From the NCBI GenBank assembly GCA_000961725.1, contig LADS01000056.1:36418-100417 (forward strand): a stretch of 64,000 nucleotides of DNA, written 5' to 3'. How positions within the stretch are numbered: position 1 is the stretch's first letter; each line of letters begins with the position of its first letter. A model generated the notes under the pieces. That model saw only the letters and a list, made by a program, of their open reading frames with translations. It did no database searches and was not told where the DNA came from. The position numbers were made by a program, and so were the translations under genes. The DNA is from Desulfobulbaceae bacterium BRH_c16a. GTDB lineage: Bacteria > Desulfobacterota > Desulfobulbia > Desulfobulbales > Desulfocapsaceae. Of the stretch, positions 42,804-52,427 are shown piece by piece.

Positions 42804-44081
42804 ATGAACAGCGAAAAACTCATCCACGACGCACACGATGTGCTGGAAGGACGAAGCCAGAGAAACCGTTTTTCAAGAGTCCTGGTTTTTATGGGTCCTG
42901 CGGTTATCGCCAGTGTGGCCTATATGGATCCCGGTAATTTCGCGACCAACATCCAAGGCGGCGCTCAATTCGGTTATATGCTCCTGTGGGTTGTCGTCAC
43001 CAGTAACCTGATGGCGATTCTGATACAGACCTTGTCCGCCAAACTGGGATTGGCCTCAGGAAGGAATCTGGCCGAAGTCTGTCGTGAACAGTATCCTCCC
43101 TGGCTGGTCTGGATCATGTGGGGCCTGATGGAAGGCGTAGCGATGGCCACCGATCTCGCGGAATTTCTCGGAGCGGCGGTCGGCTTCAATTTACTGTTCG
43201 GCATTCCGCTCTGGGTCGCCGGACTGATCACAGCGGTCGTAACGTTCCTGATCCTCGGTCTGGAACGTTACGGTTTTCGCCCGCTGGAAGTGGTCATCAC
43301 AGCGTTCGTCGGCGTGATAGCTATTTGTTATCTCGTGGAAACAATTCTCGGCAAACCGGCTTGGGCTCTTGTATTTAAGAGTGCGGTTACGCCTCGGTTT
43401 CAAGGCCGCGAAAGCATTCTTCTCGCCGCCGGCATTCTCGGGGCTACGGTCATGCCCCATGTTATTTTCCTTCATTCCGCGCTCACTCAGGGCCGTATCG
43501 TCGTCAAGGACCCGGTACTGCTAAAGAAACTCTTCCGTTTTGAGCTCCTTGATATCATGGTGTCACTTGGCCTGGCTGGCGCCATCAATGCCGCGATGTT
43601 GATCATGGCGGCTTCGACCTTTCATCGCGCGGATATGACGACGGTCGGCTCATTGGAAGAGGCCTACAAAACCCTGGAGCCTTTGCTCGGACCAGCGGCC
43701 AGCTGGGTTTTCGGGATCTCCCTGTTGGCCTCCGGCCTGTCTTCATCCTCCGTGGGAACAATGTCCGGACAAGTGATCATGCAGGGATTTCTGAAGTGGC
43801 ATATAGCGATCTGGGTGCGGCGCCTGATCACTATGGCCCCATCGCTTGTGGTAATCATGATTGGGCTGGACCCGACGCGAACGCTGGTGATCAGCCAGGT
43901 GATTTTGAGTTTTGGCCTGCCATTTGCGGTCGTACCGCTGATACAGTTTACGCAGCGGCGCGACATCATGGGCGAAATGGTCAATAAGCCCGCCACTACG
44001 GCGATTGCCTGGACCATTGCCGGCTTGATAATTGCCCTCAATCTATACTTGCTGTACCGAACATTTGCAGGAGGGGAATAA
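42804..44081 (+). CDS. mntH: NRAMP-family Mn2+/Fe2+ transporter
   Basis: A 425-residue inner-membrane protein with about 11 helices. The metal-site motifs are present: DPGN (Asp42 and Asn45) in helix 1 (VAYMDPGNFATNI) and MPH in helix 6 (GATVMPHVIFLHSALTQ). The length matches bacterial MntH (about 410-430). It imports Mn2+ or Fe2+ with protons. A UspA gene starts directly after the stop with AGGAGG overlapping the end, so the two are co-transcribed. About 270 bp upstream are empty of genes. Confidence 0.9.
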   Translation: MNSEKLIHDAHDVLEGRSQRNRFSRVLVFMGPAVIASVAYMDPGNFATNIQGGAQFGYMLLWVVVTSNLMAILIQTLSAKLGLASGRNLAEVCREQYPPWLVWIMWGLMEGVAMATDLAEFLGAAVGFNLLFGIPLWVAGLITAVVTFLILGLERYGFRPLEVVITAFVGVIAICYLVETILGKPAWALVFKSAVTPRFQGRESILLAAGILGATVMPHVIFLHSALTQGRIVVKDPVLLKKLFRFELLDIMVSLGLAGAINAAMLIMAASTFHRADMTTVGSLEEAYKTLEPLLGPAASWVFGISLLASGLSSSSVGTMSGQVIMQGFLKWHIAIWVRRLITMAPSLVVIMIGLDPTRTLVISQVILSFGLPFAVVPLIQFTQRRDIMGEMVNKPATTAIAWTIAGLIIALNLYLLYRTFAGGE

Positions 44082-44984
44082 ATGTTTAAACGTCTTCTCA
44101 TACCGCTGGACGGCTCCCGCCTTGCCGAGACAGCGATACCTGCCGCCATTTTTGTCGCACAGAAAGCAGGCTCTTCGATGGTCCTGCTGCACATTATCGA
44201 AAAGGATGCCCCGCAAAGCGTTCACGGCGAGCGGCACCTGACCTCGACCGAGGAGGCGAAATCGTATCTGGCCGAAATCGCCAAGCGGTGGATTCCTGAG
44301 TCGATCAAAACCGATTTGCACGTACATGATCTCGCGACGGAAAACGTGGCACGCGGCATCGCCGATCATCTGCTCGAGTTGCACCAGGACACGGTGGTAA
44401 TGAACGCGCATGGACATGGAGGGCTGCGTGATATTCTCTTCGGAAACATCGCTCAGCAGGTGGTTGCGCTCGGCACGATGCCTGTTCTTCTCGTTCGTCC
44501 GGGTGACGGCAGCTTCAGTTGTCACAAAATTTTGCTGCCGCACGATGGCGTTCCGGAACACGATCCGTCTCTGCAATACGGAATGGAACTGGCAAGACTG
44601 GCAAACGCCGAATTGAAATTGGTTATGGTTATTCCTACCACCAGCACCCTGAAGGGCGCCGAGGCGGCAGTGGGTCAGATGCTCCCGCGCTCTACCCGGG
44701 CGATGTTGGAACTGGCGATGCAGGAAGGCATTGAACACCTTCGAAAAGATGCGGAGGAATTGCGCAGTAAAGGTTTGCAGGTCGATTTTGAAGTACTTCG
44801 CGGCGATCCAACGACCCGCATCATCCAGATTAGTGAGCAATTTTCAGCGGATGTAATCGTTCTCGGCACGCACGGTAAATCCGGCGCGAAAGCCTTTTGG
44901 GAGGGCAGTGTCACAGCACGCGTGGCGGCGGCGAAAAGCAAGTCCTCGCTATTGCTTGTGCCGGTGGCGAAAAACGCGTCATAA
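44082..44984 (+). CDS. Tandem UspA-type universal stress protein
   Basis: A 300-residue protein with two UspA domains. The first begins MFKRLLIPLDGSRLAETAIP and contains VVMNAHGHGGLRDILFGNIA. The second begins CHKILLPHDG and ends with LGTHGKSGAKAFWEGSVTARVAAAK and SLLLVPV. The G-x2-G-x9-G nucleotide-binding pattern is kept in the second domain. It is coupled to mntH. Its 5' half was copied and survives as a relic at 45957-46229. Confidence 0.88.
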   Translation: MFKRLLIPLDGSRLAETAIPAAIFVAQKAGSSMVLLHIIEKDAPQSVHGERHLTSTEEAKSYLAEIAKRWIPESIKTDLHVHDLATENVARGIADHLLELHQDTVVMNAHGHGGLRDILFGNIAQQVVALGTMPVLLVRPGDGSFSCHKILLPHDGVPEHDPSLQYGMELARLANAELKLVMVIPTTSTLKGAEAAVGQMLPRSTRAMLELAMQEGIEHLRKDAEELRSKGLQVDFEVLRGDPTTRIIQISEQFSADVIVLGTHGKSGAKAFWEGSVTARVAAAKSKSSLLLVPVAKNAS

Positions 44985-45042
44985 ATTGAGCCTGAGGGGC
45001 AAAAGCTATTTTCAATTGCATCCTCTGGCACAAGGAGCCTTT

Positions 45043-45864
45043 ATGATTTTTTTTAAAAAATCTTATAAAATTGCGACTGTTGCACTTTTGGTTCTGATTA
45101 TTGCTTTCATCGATTACACCGTCACGTTCCGCCTTTCCAAAATCGATCTTGTATATCGCGATGTCTATTTTATTCCAATACTGTTAGGAGCCTATTGGTT
45201 CGGGAAAAAGGGAGGATTATTCACGTCTCTCGCTGCATCGGCTTTCTATCTCCCATGCGCCATACTGGGAAATCCTTTGGGCAGTATCATCTTCTTTAGC
45301 AATATGCTGGAAATATTTTTCTTCATTGGGGTTGGATATTTTGTCGGCAGTTACCGCGATCTTCTAAGATCACAGTTCGTTTTGACCTCAAACGGCTACG
45401 AGGAAGAGCTGTACCAACCAACCAAGAACGTACTCTTCTGCATTTATAGTGCAGAAAATACATTTAAAGCAGCACGCTATATAGCCGACAACTTTTCCCA
45501 TCAAAGCGAAACAACCGTCACTGTAATGGGACTCCTAAGAGTTAAACCTCAAGACTTCTTTGCTACAGAAGAAGAGTTCCATACAGCATTGGAAAAATCA
45601 AATGCCGAAATGACCACCATAGTGGAACGCGCCAAAGCGATCATACGCCAGGGCGGAGTTTCCGAACCGAATATTCGAGAACGAATGATAACTGTTGAAG
45701 GAGAGAACACAGCCAAAATAATCTTGAAAGAGCAGCGTCGCAGCCATTACGACATGATCATAGCAGGATGCACAAAGAAGACCAAAGCTGAAGAATTTCT
45801 TTTTGGAAACACCAACGTTACGCTTGTGAGGGAAGCACCATGTCCTGTGCTTGTTGTTTGCTGA
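45043..45864 (+). CDS. Membrane-anchored UspA-domain protein
   Basis: About 273 residues from the ATG at 45043 (AGGAGCC upstream); the frame upstream lies in the uspA gene. The N-terminal third has four membrane helices (VALLVLIIAFIDYTV, YFIPILLGAYWFGKKGGLF and so on). This arrangement resembles the sensor-type 4-helix modules of some kinases. A UspA-like domain follows (KNVLFCIYSAENTFKAARYI, MIIAGCTKKTKAEEFLFGN and VTLVREAPCPVLVVC). It may sense membrane or metal stress. The exact role is unknown. Confidence 0.75.
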   Translation: MIFFKKSYKIATVALLVLIIAFIDYTVTFRLSKIDLVYRDVYFIPILLGAYWFGKKGGLFTSLAASAFYLPCAILGNPLGSIIFFSNMLEIFFFIGVGYFVGSYRDLLRSQFVLTSNGYEEELYQPTKNVLFCIYSAENTFKAARYIADNFSHQSETTVTVMGLLRVKPQDFFATEEEFHTALEKSNAEMTTIVERAKAIIRQGGVSEPNIRERMITVEGENTAKIILKEQRRSHYDMIIAGCTKKTKAEEFLFGNTNVTLVREAPCPVLVVC

Positions 45865-45956
45865 TTGACCTAACTTGGGAAAATAAATTGAAAAAGGGAA
45901 GAAAGGCTTCACCAACCAACTCAATACAACGGACTCCTCTATACAACTGAAGCATT

Positions 45957-46229
45957 ATAATACCGCTGGACGGCTCCCGTCTTACCGAGACGGCGATACC
46001 AGCCGTCATTTTTGTGGCACAGAAAGCAGCTTCTTCGTTGGTCCTGTAGCACATTCTTGAAAAGGACACCCCGCACAGCGTTCACGACGAGCGACACCTG
46101 ATCTCAATCGGTGAGGATAGAGCGTATTGGGCCGAAATCGTTAAGCTGTCGATTCCCGAGTCGATCAAAACCGATTTGCATGTACACGATTTTCGTGCGG
46201 AAAGTATGCAGGCATCGCCGATCATCTGC
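45957..46229 (+). pseudogene. Decayed uspA copy
   Basis: Bases from about 45957 to 46229 are a diverged duplicate of the first 270 bp of the uspA gene at 44082 (for example TACCGCTGGACGGCTCCCG, TTTTTGTGGCACAGAAAGCA, CGAGTCGATCAAAACCGATT). The frame carries a stop in the GGTCCTGTAGCAC region and small indels, and lacks the 3' half. It is directly upstream of czcC and has no remaining function that I can see. Confidence 0.85.
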
Positions 46230-46285
46230 GGTGCGAATGACAACCGGGAGTTGATGGTGCCTAACCATTTGAATCGGAGGAGTTC

Positions 46286-47686
46286 ATGAAATTGAACCTA
46301 TTCTGGGTTCCCGTCACCGTGGCCTTGTTCACGACGGGATGCGCCACCCAGCATGCATCAATGGCGCGCAATGAGCCCCCACGGCATGTTTTTGAGTTCA
46401 AAGCGGGTGGCAAGGCCGGAGAGTTTACCTCGCCCGCTGTCCCGGAGCTTGATCAGACCGTTCCCGATGACCTCACGATGGCTGCGGCCATGGCGTTGGC
46501 GCTCAGAAAAAATCCGTCGTTGTCCGGGGTTTCCGCAGAAATGCGAGCCAGAGACGCCGCCACGCTGCAGGCAGGACTCCTCCCGAACCCTGAGCTCGGG
46601 GTGGAAGTGGAGAATTTCGGAGGCAAGGATACCCTTCAGGAATTTGACGGAGCCGAGACCACCATTGCCTTTTCGCAGCTGGTGGAACTGGGCGGCAAGC
46701 GCGGTAGCCGACGGATGGTTGCATCTCTGGATAAAACGCTGGCAGAATGGGATTACCGGAGCAAAAAGCTCGATGTTCTCGCCGCGACAGCCAAAGCCTT
46801 TGTGGAAGTTCTTGTTGCGCAGGACCAGGTTGCGTTGAATGGTGAGCTGCTCAAGCTCGCGGAGCAAACCACCTCGGCCGTCTCTGAAAAAGTCGACGCC
46901 GGAAAAGTCTCTCCGGTTGAAAAGTCGCGAGCTCAAATCGAACTGGTCGCCGCACGAACCGAAGCAAGCAAAGCTGTTCGCGAATTGGAAGCGACCAGAC
47001 GCCGCCTGGCGGGATTCTGGGGAGCCGATCGCGCAGACTTTGTGCGGACTGTTGGCCGATTGAACGGAATCACGGCATTACCCTCCGAAGCGACCCTCAA
47101 GGCTGTTCTGAACGATAACCCGGATCTCGCCCGGTGGACGACCGAAATCGAACGAAGTGAGGCAGCTCTTTCCCTGGCCCACTCCCAAGCCGTTCCCGAT
47201 TTTACATTGAGCGCGGGAGTCCGTAATTTCCAGGAGACGGACCACAACGCTTTCGTGGTCGGTGCTTCCATGCCGATCCCTTTATTTAATCGCAACCAAG
47301 GAGGCATCTCCGAGGCTCGGGCGCGTATAGACAAGGCCCAGTCGGAGCAGCGGTCAGTCAAGATTGCTCTTCTGACCGGCCTTTCGGATGCATGGCAGAG
47401 CCTTTCCGCCGCTTACACGGAGGCTGTCGGCCTTCGTGACGAAATCCTCCCTAGTGCGCAAGTGGCCTATGAATCCACAGAACTCGGGTATCGCGAGGGC
47501 AAACTCGATTTTCTGCAGATACTCGACGCGCAGCGCACGCTCTTTACCGTCAAACGCCAGTACCTTCTCTCTCTCGGCGCATACCATCTGGCCGATATCG
47601 AAATGGAACGTATCGCTGGGATTTCGCTGAGCGACTTCGCCAACAAAAACAAGAATGGACCTGAAGATAAGGAGTCTCCGGAATGA
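46286..47686 (+). CDS. czcC: CzcC/CusC-type outer-membrane efflux lipoprotein
   Basis: A 466-residue TolC-family protein with a lipoprotein signal (VALFTTGC, Cys near residue 19). The helical-barrel repeats include ALRKNPSLSGVSAEMRARDA, LPNPELGVEVENFGG and a later QSEQRSVKIALLTGLSDAW. It forms the outer-membrane exit duct of a tripartite RND pump. GGAGGAG precedes the ATG, and its stop overlaps the start of czcB. Confidence 0.9.
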   Translation: MKLNLFWVPVTVALFTTGCATQHASMARNEPPRHVFEFKAGGKAGEFTSPAVPELDQTVPDDLTMAAAMALALRKNPSLSGVSAEMRARDAATLQAGLLPNPELGVEVENFGGKDTLQEFDGAETTIAFSQLVELGGKRGSRRMVASLDKTLAEWDYRSKKLDVLAATAKAFVEVLVAQDQVALNGELLKLAEQTTSAVSEKVDAGKVSPVEKSRAQIELVAARTEASKAVRELEATRRRLAGFWGADRADFVRTVGRLNGITALPSEATLKAVLNDNPDLARWTTEIERSEAALSLAHSQAVPDFTLSAGVRNFQETDHNAFVVGASMPIPLFNRNQGGISEARARIDKAQSEQRSVKIALLTGLSDAWQSLSAAYTEAVGLRDEILPSAQVAYESTELGYREGKLDFLQILDAQRTLFTVKRQYLLSLGAYHLADIEMERIAGISLSDFANKNKNGPEDKESPE

Positions 47687-48912
47687 ATAACAGATACGTA
47701 ATCAAAGGAATTGTCATTTTCTGTGCGGTCGCACTGGGAGTTCTTGTGATTCCGGAAACGTACGCCGGACAAAATGCCGCCACCCAGGAATATGTGAATG
47801 AGAATGGAGATGAAAAAGGTGACCATGCATCATCGGCGGCGGATAAGCATGGCGAGGTAGTCCGGATTTCCGATGCCGAACTGAAAGAGTTCGACATCAG
47901 TCTGGCAATCGCGAAACCGGGTACGATTGATCAGCATATCGAACTTCCTGGAGAAATTGTTCTTAATTCCGACCGCATCGCTCACGTAGTTCCCAGGGTC
48001 GGAGGGATTGTTCGAGAAGTACACGCGACTGTTGGTGATCGTATCAAGTCCGGCCAGCTTCTCGCCGTGCTGGAAAGCCGTGAACTTGCAAACGCCAAGG
48101 CGGCTTATCTCGCGTCCGTCGAAAAACTGAAACTGGCGCTGGCCAATTTCCAGCGGGAAGAGCGGCTCTGGAAAAAGAAGGTGACCAGCGAGCAGGAGTA
48201 CCTCGACGCACGGCAAACGCTGGCAGAAACAAAAATCGAGAGAAGTTCGACCGAGCAACAACTGCATGCGCTTGGCGTCTCCGATGACCTGATCCAGAAA
48301 CTTCCGAAGCACCCGGACGCAACGTACACCCGCTTTGAAATTCGAGCCCCCCAGAATGGGACAATCATCGAAAAGCACATCACCCTTGGTGAAAATGTGG
48401 GTGCTGACACGGATGTGTTCACCATTGCCGATCTTTCATCAGTCTGGGTGAACCTCAATGTCTATCAGAAGGACCTGGTCAGTATTCGTAAAGACCAGGC
48501 GGTGGAAATAGAAATAGGTCACGGCATTCCCTCGGCAACAGGAGTGATCGCCTGGGTTGGGCCGCAGGTTGATGAGGCGACCCGCACGGCCAAGGCCCGG
48601 ATCGAACTGCCTAACCCAGATGGAATTTTCCGTCCGGGACTGTTCGTGACCGCCAAGGTTGCGGTCGGCAGTTCTGCGGCGGGAATCGTGGTGCCTAAGG
48701 GCGCGTTGCAGACGTTTGAAGACAAGACGGTGGTTTTTGTGCGAACCGATGAAGGCTTCGAACCCAAACCGGTCGAGCTGGGCGAACAGAATGGAACCAC
48801 CGTGGAGATAATTTCGGGGCTTGCGCCCGGTCAGACTTACGTGACAAAGGGTGCTTTCACTCTCAAGGCGCAATTGTCCAAGGGCGCATTTGGCGAAGGA
48901 CATAACCATTAA
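47683..48912 (+). CDS. czcB: CzcB/CusB-type periplasmic adaptor
   Basis: A 409-residue membrane-fusion protein with a signal or anchor (IVIFCAVALGVLVIPETYA). It has a charged N-terminal linker with His (DKHGEVV), a biotinyl-lipoyl-like half (VVPRVGGIVREVHATVGDRIKSGQ), an alpha-hairpin (LKLALANFQREERLWKKK) and the C-terminal MFP domain. The end carries GEGHNH, which could bind metal. It links the inner-membrane RND pump to CzcC. It overlaps czcC by 4 bp and is 14 bp before czcA. Confidence 0.92.
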   Translation: MNNRYVIKGIVIFCAVALGVLVIPETYAGQNAATQEYVNENGDEKGDHASSAADKHGEVVRISDAELKEFDISLAIAKPGTIDQHIELPGEIVLNSDRIAHVVPRVGGIVREVHATVGDRIKSGQLLAVLESRELANAKAAYLASVEKLKLALANFQREERLWKKKVTSEQEYLDARQTLAETKIERSSTEQQLHALGVSDDLIQKLPKHPDATYTRFEIRAPQNGTIIEKHITLGENVGADTDVFTIADLSSVWVNLNVYQKDLVSIRKDQAVEIEIGHGIPSATGVIAWVGPQVDEATRTAKARIELPNPDGIFRPGLFVTAKVAVGSSAAGIVVPKGALQTFEDKTVVFVRTDEGFEPKPVELGEQNGTTVEIISGLAPGQTYVTKGAFTLKAQLSKGAFGEGHNH

Positions 48913-48926
48913 AGAGGGAGCGCATC

Positions 48927-51900
48927 GTGGAAAAACTTATTCGCTTTGTTCTTCACAGCCGCCTCTTGATGGGTGTAATCGGTGTACTTGTACTGGCCGC
49001 CGGATGGTTGAGTTACAGGCAACTGCCTGTAGACGCCTTCCCGGACGTCACACCTGCTCTGGTTCAGGTCTTCACTGAAACCGAGGGCCTGGCTCCCGAG
49101 GAGGTAGAAAAATTCGTCACCTTTCCCGTTGAAACTGCGATGAACGGATTGCCGAACCTCAAGGAGATCCGTTCCATTTCCAATTTCGGTCTGTCGGTCA
49201 TCAACATTTACTTCGAAGATGGTACGGATATCTACTTTGCCCGGCAGCTTGTCGGCGAGCGCCTTCAAATGGCCCGTGAAGAAATTCCCGAAGGATTCGG
49301 CGATCCTGAAATGGGGCCGATAGCGACCGGATTGGGACAAATACTGTTCTTCGTGGTCGAGGATGAGAAACAAAACCGCACGCCCGAGGAAATGCGGGAG
49401 ATTCAGGATTGGCTCATCAAGTTCAATCTGCAGACCGTACCCGGCGTTACCGAGGTTCTCTCCCTGGGCGGAGAGGTGAAACAGTTCCAGGTGCGCGTGC
49501 GCCCCGCCGACCTGCTTCGCTACGACCTGACCATCAATGCGGTCAAGGAAAAGGTCGAGGCAAACAACGGTAACGCAGGAGCGCAATTCCTGGTGAAGAA
49601 TGCCGAAGAATACATTGTCCGCTCGGTTGGTCTTGCCGAAAAAATCAGTGATCTGGAAGGGGTTGTTCTCAAGGTTAAGGATGGCACGCCTGTCTATTTG
49701 AATCAGGTGGCCGATATTGTCATTGGCGGAGAAATGCGCAGAGGTCTCGCCACGATGAACGGCAAAGGTGAGGTGATAGTCGGCATGGTCCTGAAACTTA
49801 TCGGAACGAACACCTCAACGGTCATTGCCGATGTGAAGACCAGGTTGAACGAGATCAACAAAGTGCTTCCCGAAGGTGTGAAGGTAGTTCCCTATTATGA
49901 TCAGGCCACCTTGGTTGCCAAATGTCTGAAAACGGTAACAGACGCTTTGGTAGAGGGGGTGATTCTGGTTGCCGCTGTGCTTCTGATCTTCATGGGAGGG
50001 TTCCGAGCAAGTCTTGTCGTGGCCCTGTCCATTCCCTTCTCGATTTTTTTTGCTTTTATCCTGATGAATCTCCTCGGGATCAGCGCGAATCTTATGTCAC
50101 TGGGAGGACTGGCCATTGCCATCGGCATGATGGTCGATGCCACCATTGTTATGGTGGAAAACGTCGACCGAATGCTGCGGGGGGCTGACCCTGATGATTC
50201 TCGCATGGCGGTTGTCGTGCGCGCCTGCAGCGAGGTAGGGCGTCCGATCATCTTCGCCATCTCCATTATCGTCATTGTATTTCTGCCGCTGTTCACCTTG
50301 CAGGGCGTCGAAGGCAAGACCTTCAGACCCTTGGCGCAAACGGTGGCATTGGCCATGTTTGGCTCTCTTCTCTATGCCTTGCTGCTGGCACCGGTGGCTT
50401 CCCACATATTGATGCGCCGGCCAAAGCCGGTAGCATCAGGCGAAGGGCACAAGGAGATCTGGATCGTGCGCTGGCTGTTGTCAGTTTATCGACCGACCGT
50501 ACATCTCTTTGTCCGTTTTCGTTATCTGGCGGTTAGTTTAGCTGTGCTGATGGTTGGCATGGGGGCGTTGGTGTTGCCTCGCATCGGTTCCGAATTCGTA
50601 CCACGCCTCGACGAGGGAGATTTGCTCATTCGCGCCACGATGGCCCCGTCAATTTCCATGGAGGAGTCTCGGGACACCATACTGCGATTTGAAAAAAGGC
50701 TGATGGACAAGTTCCCTGAAGTAACCAGGGTGGTTTCACGAGTCGGCCGTGGCGAGGTCGGCGCGCACGCTGACCCGGTCAACAATGCTGAAGCGTTTGT
50801 CGCCCTGAAACCGCAAAAGGAATGGACAAGCGCCAAAACCCCGGATGAACTTTATGCCTTGATCAGCGAGGCTTTTGAGACATTTCCCGGCGTTCAGTTT
50901 AACGTCACACAACCCATCGCGGCAGCTGTAGATGAGCTGCTCACCGGCACAAAAGCGGAGTTGGCCATCAAAATCTTCGGGGCGGACATGGACGTGCTCA
51001 AGGAAAAAGCCGCCGAGATCGAGACCGTTATCCGGACCATAACAGGCGCTGCCGACGTACAGAAAGATCAGGTAGCGGGAACGCCGCAGTTGCTGATCCG
51101 TATCGACCGCCAGGCCATCGCCCGTTACGGTATCAATGTCGAGGATGTGCAGGATGTCATCCGAATTGCCGTAGGAGGCGCTACCGCCGGTCAGATATTT
51201 GAAGGGATCCGCCGCTTTGATATTTTCGTGCGGTTCGCAGAGGAAGCAAGGAGCGATGCCGAGGCGATCCGGCACATCCTAATTGCCGCCCCCGACGGCG
51301 CCAAGGTTCCCCTCGATCAGCTTGCTTCCGTCGATGAAATTGTCGGTCCTCGACAGATTACCCGCGAGAACAACCAGCGGTTCATCACGGTGCAGTGTAA
51401 TGTTCGAGGCCGAGATATTGGCTCATTTGTCGCCGAGGGTCAGAAGGCCATTGAAGAAAAAGTACAAATGCCTCCGGGGTATCTTGTCAGTTGGGGTGGA
51501 CAATTCGAGCTGCAACAGGAGGCCAACAGGCGCCTGGCTTTAGTGGTACCGGTCACTTTGTTTGTTGTAATGCTGTTGTTGTTCATGAATTTCAATTCAC
51601 TGAAGAACACTTTCCTGATCTTGCTCAATATTCCGCTGGCCCTGGTCGGTGGCGTCGTGGCCTTGTGGCTCACCGGACAGAACTTTTCCGTTCCCTCCTC
51701 AGTTGGCTTTATCGCCCTGTTCGGTATCGCTTTGTTAAATGGCACGGTATTGGTAACTTACCTTAACCAACTGCTGCGCGACGGCGTACCGATCGACGAA
51801 GCGTCGGTGCGAGGAGCCTGTCTGCGTCTGCGGCCCGTGTTGATGACGGCCATCTGTGCTACGTTGGGGCTCATCCCCCTGCTGTTCAGTACCGGGACAG

Positions 51901-52028
51901 GCAGCGAGGTCCAGCGTCCTCTGGCTACGGTCGTGATTGGTGGGCTCGTGACTTCAACTATTTTGACGTTGCTGGTCATCCCGGCCTTGTACAAGTGGTT
52001 CTCAATTCGTCTGCAAAAGGAGGTTTGA
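48927..52028 (+). CDS. czcA: CzcA/CusA-type RND heavy-metal efflux pump
   Basis: A 1033-residue RND transporter starting at GTG 48927 with AGAGGGAG upstream. It has the 2x6-helix layout with large periplasmic loops. Helix 4 reads AIGMMVDATIVMVEN, closer to the AIG-x2-VDA form of Cu/Ag-type (CusA) pumps than to the DFG-x3-DGA form of CzcA. Other family landmarks are VLVAGWLSYRQLPVDAFPDV-like residues at the N-terminus and GSEFVPRLDEGDL. The exported metal is therefore uncertain (Cu/Ag or Zn/Co/Cd). It is the third gene of the operon, followed by a PII-like protein. Confidence 0.93.
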   Translation: MEKLIRFVLHSRLLMGVIGVLVLAAGWLSYRQLPVDAFPDVTPALVQVFTETEGLAPEEVEKFVTFPVETAMNGLPNLKEIRSISNFGLSVINIYFEDGTDIYFARQLVGERLQMAREEIPEGFGDPEMGPIATGLGQILFFVVEDEKQNRTPEEMREIQDWLIKFNLQTVPGVTEVLSLGGEVKQFQVRVRPADLLRYDLTINAVKEKVEANNGNAGAQFLVKNAEEYIVRSVGLAEKISDLEGVVLKVKDGTPVYLNQVADIVIGGEMRRGLATMNGKGEVIVGMVLKLIGTNTSTVIADVKTRLNEINKVLPEGVKVVPYYDQATLVAKCLKTVTDALVEGVILVAAVLLIFMGGFRASLVVALSIPFSIFFAFILMNLLGISANLMSLGGLAIAIGMMVDATIVMVENVDRMLRGADPDDSRMAVVVRACSEVGRPIIFAISIIVIVFLPLFTLQGVEGKTFRPLAQTVALAMFGSLLYALLLAPVASHILMRRPKPVASGEGHKEIWIVRWLLSVYRPTVHLFVRFRYLAVSLAVLMVGMGALVLPRIGSEFVPRLDEGDLLIRATMAPSISMEESRDTILRFEKRLMDKFPEVTRVVSRVGRGEVGAHADPVNNAEAFVALKPQKEWTSAKTPDELYALISEAFETFPGVQFNVTQPIAAAVDELLTGTKAELAIKIFGADMDVLKEKAAEIETVIRTITGAADVQKDQVAGTPQLLIRIDRQAIARYGINVEDVQDVIRIAVGGATAGQIFEGIRRFDIFVRFAEEARSDAEAIRHILIAAPDGAKVPLDQLASVDEIVGPRQITRENNQRFITVQCNVRGRDIGSFVAEGQKAIEEKVQMPPGYLVSWGGQFELQQEANRRLALVVPVTLFVVMLLLFMNFNSLKNTFLILLNIPLALVGGVVALWLTGQNFSVPSSVGFIALFGIALLNGTVLVTYLNQLLRDGVPIDEASVRGACLRLRPVLMTAICATLGLIPLLFSTGTGSEVQRPLATVVIGGLVTSTILTLLVIPALYKWFSIRLQKEV

Positions 52029-52030
52029 AC

Positions 52031-52357
52031 ATGAAGGAAATCACGGCATATATCGGTAAACACAAACTGGGAGCGGTTATTCGCACACTGCACAAAGTGG
52101 ACGGGTTGACCGGCATCAGCATCCTTGACTGTCGCGGTTACGGCAGAGGGCTCGTCACCGCTGCCGATCCGGAGTCAGAATTCCATCCTCGCGTCAAACT
52201 CGAACTCATCTGTCATGACGAACTTATCGACCTCGTTGTGTCCGCCATCGAGAAGGCTGCTCATACGGGGCTGAAAGGCGACGGAAAAATTTATGTCTCT
52301 CCCATTGAAAACGCGGTGCGCATAAGCACCGGTGAACGAGGAGAAGGCGCTGTTTGA
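52031..52357 (+). CDS. PII-like (GlnB-superfamily) protein of the efflux operon
   Basis: A 108-residue protein from ATG 52031 (AAGGAGGTTTGAAC upstream). MKEITAYIGKHKLGAVIRTL starts a ferredoxin-like PII fold, followed by the T-loop region with GYGRG and later IEKAAHTGLKGDGKIYVSPIENAVRI, a typical PII signature. Small PII-like proteins without the uridylylation Tyr occur in RND metal-efflux operons and are thought to sense metal or nucleotides. It is two bases after czcA. Confidence 0.8.
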   Translation: MKEITAYIGKHKLGAVIRTLHKVDGLTGISILDCRGYGRGLVTAADPESEFHPRVKLELICHDELIDLVVSAIEKAAHTGLKGDGKIYVSPIENAVRISTGERGEGAV

Positions 52358-52427
52358 ACAGACGCGTCCGTCGCATGAGTCAATAAAATCATTAGGGCCG
52401 TGGGAGTCGAAAGATGAGGTGAATGTC

